Shown here piece after piece: positions 54,145-64,000 of a stretch of DNA of 64,000 nt. A program made the translations under genes and the position numbers. The stretch's first letter is position 1. Each line of letters starts with the position of its first letter. The notes under the pieces are model-generated. The model did no database searches. It was not told where the DNA came from and was given only the letters and a program-made list of their open reading frames with translations. Source of the DNA: Methylobacterium iners (GTDB lineage Bacteria; Pseudomonadota; Alphaproteobacteria; Rhizobiales; Beijerinckiaceae); NCBI RefSeq assembly GCF_022179305.1, contig NZ_BPQP01000056.1, positions 1 to 64,000 on the forward strand. The letters are read 5' to 3'.

Positions 54145-55527
54145 ATGGGCGAGCGTTGGACACCGAAGACATGGCGCAACCTGCCGATCCAGCAGGTGCC
54201 GGCCTATCCGGACGCCGCCGCCCTCGCGAGCGTCGAGACGCAGCTCGCGTCGTTTCCGCCGCTGGTTTTTGCAGGTGAGGCGCGCAAGCTGAAGGCGTCG
54301 CTGGCCCGCGTCGCGGCGGGCGAGGCCTTCCTGCTCCAGGGCGGGGATTGCGCCGAGAGCTTCGACGAGCATTCGGCCGACAACATCCGGGATTTCTTCC
54401 GCGTCTTCCTGCAGATGGCGCTCGTCCTCACCTTCGCCGGCGGCTCGCCGGTGGTGAAGGTCGGCCGCATCGCGGGCCAGTTCGCCAAGCCCCGCTCCTC
54501 GCCGACCGAGACCCTGGACGGGGTGTCGCTGCCGAGCTACCGCGGCGACATCGTCAACGGCCTCACCTTCACGGAGGAGGCCCGCGTGCCCGATCCGCGC
54601 CGGCAGCTCGAGGCCTACCGGCAATCGGCGGCGACGCTGAACCTGCTGCGCGCCTTCGCGACCGGCGGCTACGCCAATCTCGAGAACTCGCATCGCTGGA
54701 TGCTCGGCTTCGTGAAGGATTCGCCGCAATCCTCGCGCTACGTCGATTGCGCCGAGCGGATGACCGAGGCGCTCGACTTCATGCGCGCCATCGGCATCAA
54801 CCCGGAGACGCACCAGGAGGTGCGCACCACCGATTTCTACACGAGCCACGAGGCCCTGCTGCTCGGCTACGAGGAGGCGCTGACCCGCGTCGATTCGACG
54901 AGCGGCGACTGGTACGCCACCTCGGGCCACATGCTCTGGATCGGCGACCGCACCCGCCAGCCTGACCACGCACATATCGAGTACGCGCGCGGCATCAAGA
55001 ACCCGATCGGCCTGAAATGCGGGCCCTCGATGACGGCCGACGGTCTCCTGAGACTCGCGGACCAGCTCAATCCCGCCAATGAAGCGGGCCGCCTGACCCT
55101 GATCTGCCGCTTCGGCGCGGACCGGGTCGGCGAGCACCTGCCCGGCCTGATCCGGGCTGTCGAGCGCGAGGGCCGCAAGGTCGTCTGGGCCTGCGATCCG
55201 ATGCACGGCAACACGATCGCGGCCGGCCGCTACAAGACCCGGCCCTTCGAGCGCGTGATGCAGGAGATCGAGGGCTTCTTCGGCGTGCACCGGGCGGAGG
55301 GGACGATCGCCGGCGGCATCCACCTGGAGATGACGGGCAAGGACGTCACCGAATGCACCGGCGGCGCCCGGGCGCTGACGGCGGACGACCTGCAGGACCG
55401 CTACCACACCTATTGCGACCCGCGGCTCAACGCCGAGCAGGCGCTGGAGGTGGCGTTCCTGACCGCCGAGCTGGTCAAGCGCGAGCGCGCCGAGATCGAG
55501 CGTCCGCGCCTCGACGCGGCGGAGTGA
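54145..55527 (+). CDS. aroG: Class II 3-deoxy-7-phosphoheptulonate (DAHP) synthase
   Basis: 460 residues, the plant/actinobacterial type and unrelated in sequence to AroF/G/H of E. coli. Landmarks: [120 protein letters not shown], and [20 protein letters not shown]. Catalyses the first step of the shikimate pathway from phosphoenolpyruvate and erythrose 4-phosphate. Start at ATG 54145; GGGAGTTGACG precedes it. Confidence 0.97.
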   Translation: MGERWTPKTWRNLPIQQVPAYPDAAALASVETQLASFPPLVFAGEARKLKASLARVAAGEAFLLQGGDCAESFDEHSADNIRDFFRVFLQMALVLTFAGGSPVVKVGRIAGQFAKPRSSPTETLDGVSLPSYRGDIVNGLTFTEEARVPDPRRQLEAYRQSAATLNLLRAFATGGYANLENSHRWMLGFVKDSPQSSRYVDCAERMTEALDFMRAIGINPETHQEVRTTDFYTSHEALLLGYEEALTRVDSTSGDWYATSGHMLWIGDRTRQPDHAHIEYARGIKNPIGLKCGPSMTADGLLRLADQLNPANEAGRLTLICRFGADRVGEHLPGLIRAVEREGRKVVWACDPMHGNTIAAGRYKTRPFERVMQEIEGFFGVHRAEGTIAGGIHLEMTGKDVTECTGGARALTADDLQDRYHTYCDPRLNAEQALEVAFLTAELVKRERAEIERPRLDAAE

Positions 55528-55738
55528 GGCGGGCCCTGGCCGACGGCGCCTGCCACGGCCCCCTCTCCCGGACGGCTGAAGCGTCGGCGGGAGGCGATCC
55601 GGGACCCAGCCGATGACCAGCCGCGTCGGCGGCTCTGAACGATCGGCGCCGTCGTCCGGACGCCTCGCGGCCTCTTGTGCCGGCTCCCGGATCGGGTTCC
55701 GCTTCGCTGCACCCGTGCGGGAAAGGGCTTGGGTGGCG

Positions 55739-55771
55739 CACACCATCCCGCCCGAAAAGGCGGATGGTGTG
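55739..55771. terminator. Hairpin between DAHP synthase and lipoprotein genes
   Basis: CACACCATCCCGCC (from 55739) pairs with GGCGGATGGTGTG (55759-55771), 13 base pairs with one bulged base, around GAAAA. It lies 210 bases beyond the synthase stop, within a 317-base gap that otherwise shows no gene. It may end the aroG transcript; there is no long T-run. Confidence 0.5.
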
Positions 55772-55844
55772 TCCGGCGGGCGCTTGACCGTCGCGAACCC
55801 CTCGCTTCAATGCAGGGCGCGGGAACAGGCGGGGCGCGGGAACA

Positions 55845-56276
55845 TTGCAGAAGCTTGGCGGCGCCCTGGTCGTCGCGTTCGTGGGCCTAGCGGTCTCGGG
55901 CTGCGTCGGCTTCTCCTACATCTCGAAGACCTACGTCGCCCTGACGCCGCAGGTGGTCACCATCGGCTGCAACGAGCCCTACGAGGTCTACGACCAGCGC
56001 CAGGCGCGGCGCATGCTGATCGTCTCGAACGGCCTGCGCGAGGTGGCCGGCTGCGGGCTCGAGGGCGCCGATCCGGCCGCGACCCGGGCCAGGCGCTTCC
56101 GCGAGGCCGGCCGGACCTATCTCGACGAGACCGTGCGCGAGGATTGCCGGATCACCGGCGAGACGGTGTTCACCGACCTGCAGACCGAGTTCGTCTACGC
56201 CTGCGCCGCGCCGATCGAGCCGCGCGGCACCAAGGTGCCCCGCCTGCCCGGGCGCAACCCGGTCGGCTTCCAGTAG
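55845..56276 (+). CDS. Small lipoprotein of unknown function
   Basis: 143 residues from a TTG start at 55845 preceded by GCGGGAACA. Lipobox AVSGC at about residues 16-20 (LVVAFVGLAVSGCVGFSYIS). The mature part has four further cysteines (VTIGCNEPYEV, VAGCGLEG, REDCRITGET, VYACAAP), likely two disulfides in the periplasm. No family recognised. TTG was chosen because the signal peptide begins here; the frame further upstream is not protein-like. Confidence 0.72.
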   Translation: MQKLGGALVVAFVGLAVSGCVGFSYISKTYVALTPQVVTIGCNEPYEVYDQRQARRMLIVSNGLREVAGCGLEGADPAATRARRFREAGRTYLDETVREDCRITGETVFTDLQTEFVYACAAPIEPRGTKVPRLPGRNPVGFQ

Positions 56277-56378
56277 CCGACGACGGGACGCCTCCGGCCG
56301 GGGGTGATCAACGCCCGCCGCTGCGCGCCGGCGCGTGGAGAACGTGCAGAATCGCGTTGATCACGGCACCCGAATTGA

Positions 56379-56600
56379 TCACCGCTTCTCGACGGGAGGG
56401 CGCGGGAAGGTCCGCTCGGCGGCATCGCCTGCCGCGGCCAGGAGCGCCCGGGCGAAGAGACGGGCATCGCGCCGGTCGAGGGTGAGGATGGCGGTGACCG
56501 GCCTGCCGCCGAGATCGGCCAGGCCCAGCTCGACCTGCACGCCGTCGCCGACCGGCGCGACCGACAGGGTCCAGTCCCGCTCCCCCTGATCCCCGCTCAT
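56379..56600 (-). CDS. Small hypothetical protein, 73 residues
   Basis: From ATG 56600: MSGDQGERDWTLSVAPVGDG, VQVELGLADLGGRPVTAILT, LDRRDARLFARALLAAAGDA. A beta-rich first half and a helix (ARLFARALLAAAG) suggest a small folded domain of the kind that binds at a surface. No family recognised. Divergent from the Fae-like gene across 155 bases. Confidence 0.55.
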   Translation of the reverse strand: MSGDQGERDWTLSVAPVGDGVQVELGLADLGGRPVTAILTLDRRDARLFARALLAAAGDAAERTFPRPPVEKR

Positions 56601-56755
56601 CGGCGCGCTCTCGTCCTGCCCGAGACTGCTAATGGCCGATCGTCGCGCCGGAGGCCAGGGGGCGGGGAGCGATGTCGGCGATTGACGCTGTGCACCGCGT
56701 GGTGTTTCTCGCGCCGCGCCCGCTGATGGGGCAGCGCGTTCCGAGAGGGTCAAAC

Positions 56756-57295
56756 ATGTCCGAGATCTGGTTTCGCACCGGCGAGGCGACCGTGCTCGCC
56801 GCCGAGGGGCAGTACACGGACGCGATGCCCGAGGTGCTGATCGGCTCGACGCGCGGCCCCGTCGGCCAGGCCTTCGCCGGGATGATGGGCCAGGTCCAGG
56901 GCCACACCCGGATGTTCGTGGTGCGCGACCTCAACCAGCTCGTGCGCCCCGCCACCATGATGACCACCAAGGTCACGATCCACACGGCCGAATACGCCGA
57001 GCTCCTCGGCGGCGTGGTCCAGGCGGCGACGGGCGACGCCATCATCGACTGCGTGATCGAGGGCATCCTGCCGAAGGACGGTCTTGATGAGCTGTGCATG
57101 ATCATCATGATCTGGCTCGACGAGCGCTGCGGTTCCGACCCCCACCTCGATCACAAGGACCTCTACCGGACCAATTACGAGGCGACGAAGCTCGCGATTG
57201 GCCGGGCTATGCGCGGCGAGCCGACCATCGACGAGCTCATCGCCAACCGGAAGACGGTGAAGCACTACGCATTGGAGGACGTGATCGACTACTGA
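56756..57295 (+). CDS. Formaldehyde-activating enzyme (Fae) paralogue lacking the catalytic His
   Basis: 179 residues from ATG 56756 (AGAGGG 8 bases before). Fae-fold similarity is clear in GEATVLAAEG, LIGSTRGPVGQAFAGMMGQV, TMMTTKVTIHTAEYAELLGG, ATGDAIIDCVIEGILPKDGL, and YRTNYEATKLAIGRAMRGEP, with the tail HYALEDV. True Fae has A-H-I-D-L-I-I-G with an essential His near residue 17; here the aligned stretch reads A-M-P-E-V-L-I-G. So the usual condensation of formaldehyde with tetrahydromethanopterin is doubtful. M. extorquens has several Fae paralogues of unclear role, and this is probably one of them. Confidence 0.85.
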   Translation: MSEIWFRTGEATVLAAEGQYTDAMPEVLIGSTRGPVGQAFAGMMGQVQGHTRMFVVRDLNQLVRPATMMTTKVTIHTAEYAELLGGVVQAATGDAIIDCVIEGILPKDGLDELCMIIMIWLDERCGSDPHLDHKDLYRTNYEATKLAIGRAMRGEPTIDELIANRKTVKHYALEDVIDY

Positions 57296-57921
57296 GCGGG
57301 GGCCTTGCGCGCGCGCATGAGCGAAGTGCGCGCGTAAAGGTCCGCCAGAGCGCAATCGAGTCCGATTGTCGGCAGAACGACACGTTCGTCGAGACTCGTG
57401 AGCCGATGCCGGACCCAGAGATCCCCTTCACGCACGGCCACCGTAACGTCGAAGGAAGCCTGCTCGATGAGCAGGATGACTTCGCAGGCCGGCAGCGCCT
57501 CGTAGTTCTCGACCTTGATGGCGATCTTTTCCCGGGCCGCCCCGCTCGGCTTGCGCCGGTCGTTGGCCGAGATGATTTCGGCTGCGAGGTAGCAGGTCTG
57601 CATGATGTTCAGGCCCGGCACGATCTCGGAGCTGTCGAGGACCGCCACGTCCGGAACATAGGTGTGATTATCGACGGTCGGTCTCAGATCGATGGCCGGG
57701 TTCTGGACCGCGACGCGGTCGGCACCGAAGCGTTCGAGGGCATCGTTCAGGAGACGGTCGAGGTTCCCGGCGATCAGCTGGTGATCGATGTTCGGCTGTG
57801 CCTGCATGATGAACCGCCCGTCGATGAGTTCCCATTTCTCCTCGTCGGGCCGCGACGCCACGAAGTCCTGGAACCGGAGGTGGGCGTCGCGCGGTCTGTC
57901 TTTCGTCAGGGATGCCGTCAT
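57289..57921 (-). CDS. Uma2 family endonuclease (DUF820)
   Basis: 210 residues from ATG 57921. PD-(D/E)xK nuclease fold: WELIDGRFIMQAQPNIDHQL, the Asp in YVPDVAVLDSSE, the Glu of LAAEIISANDRRKP, and Lys in IAIKVENYEALPACEVILLI, then DLWVRHRLTSLDERVVLPTI. Uma2 proteins are abundant in some bacteria and are putative nucleases of unknown role. It converges with the Fae-like gene and the two overlap by 7 bases at their 3' ends. Confidence 0.88.
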   Translation of the reverse strand: MTASLTKDRPRDAHLRFQDFVASRPDEEKWELIDGRFIMQAQPNIDHQLIAGNLDRLLNDALERFGADRVAVQNPAIDLRPTVDNHTYVPDVAVLDSSEIVPGLNIMQTCYLAAEIISANDRRKPSGAAREKIAIKVENYEALPACEVILLIEQASFDVTVAVREGDLWVRHRLTSLDERVVLPTIGLDCALADLYARTSLMRARKAPAQ

Positions 57922-57986
57922 GGTCCGCTCCGCACCGGAGGCTTCCGAGGGTAGGATCGGCTCGGCCCAAGGTCCGGTCAAGCGCC

Positions 57987-58424
57987 TCACCCCGGCGGGA
58001 TGCGCCCGACCGAGCACAGGGTCCGGATCGTGCCGGCGCTGTCGGTGTAGCAGCTCGCCGACCAGCCGTTCTGCTGGATGAAGGATTTCCGTCGCTCGCG
58101 CAGCGCCGTCTCGTAGGCCCGCACGAGGATGGCCTGGGCGGCGTCCGCGCGCTCGCCGACGACGATCTCGGTCGCGATCGACAGGACTTGGAAGTAGGCC
58201 GCGGACGGGCTCGGATCGCCGGAGGCCGCCTGCGCGATCGGCTCAGCGCGGCAGGTCAGGTCGAGCTTGGTGCTGCCCGGAACCCTGATGTCGATGCTCG
58301 GCCCCTGCCGGCGCGCGACCTTGCCGCCGGTCGCCGCGGCGATGCGGGCGGCCAGGCCGTCGCATTCGTCGGCCTGCGCGGCGGTGGAGACGAGGAGGAG
58401 GGCGGCGAGGGCGAGACGAAGCAT
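57987..58424 (-). CDS. Hypothetical periplasmic protein
   Basis: 145 residues. Signal peptide MLRLALAALLLVSTAAQA, then ECDGLAARIAAATGGKVARR, LDLTCRAEPIAQAASGD, AYETALRERRKSFIQQNGWS, SCYTDSAGTIRTLCSVGRI with four cysteines, a pattern of a small disulfide-bonded periplasmic protein. No family recognised. The open frame of the frameshifted mazF overlaps its first 180 bases. Confidence 0.65.
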   Translation of the reverse strand: MLRLALAALLLVSTAAQADECDGLAARIAAATGGKVARRQGPSIDIRVPGSTKLDLTCRAEPIAQAASGDPSPSAAYFQVLSIATEIVVGERADAAQAILVRAYETALRERRKSFIQQNGWSASCYTDSAGTIRTLCSVGRIPPG

Positions 58425-58821
58425 GAAAGGACCTTGGGATGAAGCGGCGCGTGTCGATTGATTCGAAGGCTCTGTGCAATCTGTAGGAAGGCCTTGAGCT
58501 TCGCCTTGGCTCGTCGACCAACGCCTGTGGAGCAACCTCGATGAAGCGGACGCCGCGTGCCGCCCAAGAACGCGCCATGCCCTGATCGGCAATCGGGACC
58601 GCGCGGGTCTTGAGGCCCTCGGGCAATGCGACCTCGTAGGGATAGTCTTTGACCCGACTGGTGATCGGGCAGGCGAAACAGCGGCCGGTCGCAGCATGGT
58701 AGGCGTGCGGCGTCAGGATGAGGGCTGGTCGCGCAGAAGCCTGTTCTGTCCCGGCCGGCCAGCTGGAATCGACGAAGACGAGGTCGTCGAGGTCGGGGCG
58801 GTAGGGCTCACCAGATTTCAT
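58243..58821 (-). CDS. mazF: MazF/PemK-type toxin with frameshifted C-terminus
   Basis: From ATG 58821: YRPDLDDLVFVDSSWPAGTE, QASARPALILTPHAYHAATG, RCFACPITSRVKDYPYEVAL, VPIADQGMARSWAARGVRF. This is the MazF mRNA-endoribonuclease core (RPALIL, PITS, conserved QxxSxxW reads QGMARSW). The last helix should be ALVDE-AKAKLKAFLQIA, but at about 58520 that continuation (AKAKLKAFLQIAQSLRIN) is in another frame. As written, the gene runs on for about 90 arginine/proline-rich residues to 58243, over the next gene. One base would restore the family C-terminus. Overlaps mazE by 14 bases. Confidence 0.7.
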   Translation of the reverse strand: MKSGEPYRPDLDDLVFVDSSWPAGTEQASARPALILTPHAYHAATGRCFACPITSRVKDYPYEVALPEGLKTRAVPIADQGMARSWAARGVRFIEVAPQALVDEPRRSSRPSYRLHRAFESIDTRRFIPRSFHASSRPRRPPPRLHRRAGRRMRRPGRPHRRGDRRQGRAPAGAEHRHQGSGQHQARPDLPR

Positions 58822-59053
58822 TCCCGGCCGGTGGGCCCTCGAAGAGCTCGTCAAGCTGGTCGTCCTGCGTGATGCCCGCCAGGAGCTCGTCGAAGCTGTA
58901 GTGAGGCGGCGCTGCGATCGGCGTGACTACGAGCTTGCCCTTCTCGACGGTGAGATCGGCCGCCATGCCTTCGCTCGCGCCGATATCGACAAGCGCGACG
59001 GCCGGGATGCGAAGGGCCAAGCTGTTGCCCCAGCGGGAAAACTGCACACGCAT
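58808..59053 (-). CDS. mazE: MazE/AbrB-type antitoxin
   Basis: 81 residues from ATG 59053. The swapped-hairpin DNA-binding domain is MRVQFSRWGNSLALRIPAVA then LVDIGASEGMAADLTVEKG, and the C-terminal, acidic, toxin-binding tail is SFDELLAGITQDDQLDELFE. It would neutralise MazF and repress its own operon. Overlap with mazF by 14 bases is typical of the pair. Confidence 0.9.
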   Translation of the reverse strand: MRVQFSRWGNSLALRIPAVALVDIGASEGMAADLTVEKGKLVVTPIAAPPHYSFDELLAGITQDDQLDELFEGPPAGNEIW

Positions 59054-59121
59054 GAGGACGATCCTGCTTGTATCTTCAATGACGATACATTGCTGCGCGG
59101 TCGGCGCAATCGGAGACGGGA

Positions 59122-62483
<3,362 letters not shown>

Positions 62484-62487
<4 letters not shown>

Positions 62488-64000
62488 GCGAACAGCCCGT
62501 GCACGAACCAGCGGGCCGCCGCGTTGGCTGAGTGAAACCCCTCGCGGTAGAGCCACAGGCGCCGGCCGGCCTCGTCCTCGACCCGGTAATAATCGCGGAC
62601 CGGCGCATCCTCGCGCCACCACTCGCCGGCGATCCGCTCCGGCCCCTCGGCATGGGCGACCCGGTGCAGGCGGAGGCGCCAGCGGAAGCGCTGCGGCGGG
62701 CCGTCGGGGGCGAGCGAAAAAACCTCCTGCGCCGCCTCGCCCGTGCGCAGCAGGATGAGCGGGCGACAGGGCGGTCCCTCGGCCGCCCGTCTCCGCGCGG
62801 GATGGGCCCGGTCGGGCGGCATCCAGCGGCGCGGCGCGGAAGCCCGCTCCGGGATGTGGCTCTCGCGGAATTCGGGCCGGCCGAGGCGGCGACCGAGGCG
62901 CTGGCGCAGGGCGTCGGCGAGGCGGCCGATCCCCTGTCCCGCCGATGCGCCCCCGACCAGGCGCACCTGGATCGGGCGGATCGGCCCCGTCGCCGTCACG
63001 TCGAGTCGCAGGGTCTCGAAGCCGAAGCCGGCGTCGAGTTCCCGTCCGAGCCGATCGAGCCTGAGGTCGAGCAGGCGCCCGACCTGGGCGGGGCACCGGG
63101 TCGGATCGGAGAGGCCCAAGTCGAGGGTGCTGGCATGGCCGTCGACACGATGCAGGGTGAGCCGCAGGGCGCGCGCGCCGAGGCCGGCCGCCTCGAGCCG
63201 GGGCGCCACCTCGCCCATGAGGTCCCGTACGACGGCGACGATGACGTCCTGGTGCCCGATCGGGTCGAGGAAGCCCCGCGTCGCGCGGAAGCTCGGGGCC
63301 TCTCCGAGGGCGAGAAGCGGCTCGGGCCGGTGCCCCAGGGCCTGGTCGAGGCGGGTGAGCAGGTCCTGGCCGAAGCGCCGGGCGAGCGGCGCACGAGGCG
63401 CCTCGGCAAGCGCCCCGATCCGGCGCAGGCCAAGGCGTCGCAACGACGCCGCGATGCCGGGCTCAAGGCGCAGGGCCGTGACCGGCAGGTCGCGCAGGAC
63501 CGCCGCGTTTCCGCCCGGCGGCACGATCGGGGCTCGGCTGCGCGCGCCGCCGTAGCGGGCGAGCGCGAAGGCGCAGCCGGGGGTGTCGGCCAGCGCCAGC
63601 CGGGCGGGGAGGGCGTTCTTCGCGAGCCTCTCCGCAAGGTCCGCGATCAGTCCCGCCTCGCCGCCGAAGAGATGGCTCGCACCGGCGATGTTGAGGAAGA
63701 GGCCGTCGCCGCCCTCGGCGGCACCGAAAGGGGCGACCGTCGGCGTGTAGCGCCGCGCCCAGACGCAGAGCCGTTCGAGGGCGGCCGCGTCGGCCTCCGG
63801 ATCAGCGGGGTACACTGCGATGCCGGTGCCGATCCGGGCGCGGGCCCGCGCCAGGGGCTCGCCGGGCCGCAGGCCGAGCGCGTGAGCCTGCGCGTCGACC
63901 GCGATGAGGCACAGGCCGCCCTGTCCCACGGCCGCGACGACGCAGGGGCCTCCATCCTCAGCCATGCCCCGCGCGCGCCGCAGGCGCGTGACGGGCCAAT
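62484..64000 (-). CDS. imuB: ImuB, Y-family polymerase-like mutasome subunit, N-terminus cut by window edge
   Basis: At least 505 codons; the frame is open to 64000 and the residues before Met 63965 ([11 protein letters not shown]) match the ImuB start, so the true start lies outside. Typical text: [80 protein letters not shown], and the C-terminal [20 protein letters not shown] with RLWLYREG. ImuB lacks the catalytic acids of Y-family polymerases and instead recruits DnaE2 to the beta clamp. Confidence 0.95.

Noticed and set aside
55739-55771. aroG leader or riboswitch element
   Set aside because: The hairpin is downstream of the gene, not upstream, and no aromatic-amino-acid leader peptide is visible before 54145.

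Overview
The window reads as an alphaproteobacterial chromosome, most likely Methylobacterium/Methylorubrum or a close relative in the Methylobacteriaceae. The support is high GC with strong GC3 bias, a paralogue of formaldehyde-activating enzyme (Fae), a general-stress sigma factor of the EcfG type beside an HWE histidine kinase, a class II (plant-type) DAHP synthase, and an ImuB/DnaE2 mutagenesis cassette. No rRNA, CRISPR array or complete insertion sequence was seen.

Left part (1 to about 20440) looks accessory. It has somewhat lower GC, many single-gene transcription units each beside its own regulator, and gene debris. In order: a truncated-by-window peptide-type ABC binding protein, a dead SDR gene, an intact SDR, DoxX, LysR, an aldo/keto reductase divergent from a second LysR, a GlxA-type AraC regulator with a probable ATT start, a two-gene membrane pair (DUF3817/CopD-like), a MarR gene followed by a three-subunit molybdenum aldehyde oxidoreductase (PaoABC type) with overlapping genes, an Rrf2 regulator divergent from a methyltransferase, a third LysR divergent from an NmrA-like protein and an AtaL-like protein, a serine-resolvase fragment, and small hypothetical genes. 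It ends at a tRNA-Ser(GCT) gene whose 3' end faces this region, the usual geometry for an island boundary.

Right part (20440 to 64000) is higher-GC and core-like. 20.5-28.1 kb: glycosyltransferase, acyl-CoA synthetase, a soluble chemoreceptor, then a general stress block made of a fused NepR-EcfG sigma factor, an HWE kinase and a SelW-like CxxC protein. 28.3-39.5 kb: LemA plus two TPM-domain proteins, the pyruvate/peptide transporter pair CstA-YbdD, an M20 peptidase, a chemoreceptor gene broken by a frameshift, a YjgN-M48 peptidase pair, and two tiny overlapping membrane-protein genes. 39.7-46 kb: RND efflux permease and adaptor, MFS transporter, ribosomal protein L33. 47.3-51.8 kb: a complete sulfonate uptake and desulfonation operon (FMN reductase, permease, ATPase, monooxygenase, binding protein). 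52-59 kb: glutathione reductase with a free-standing sigma-70 region-1.1-like protein, class II DAHP synthase, lipoproteins, a Fae paralogue lacking the catalytic histidine, a Uma2 nuclease, and a MazE-MazF pair whose toxin C-terminus is frameshifted. 59.1-64 kb: dnaE2 and imuB, the latter running off the window.

Several intergenic gaps carry long palindromes of the REP/MITE type (44361-44450, 51884-51995, 53907-54018).
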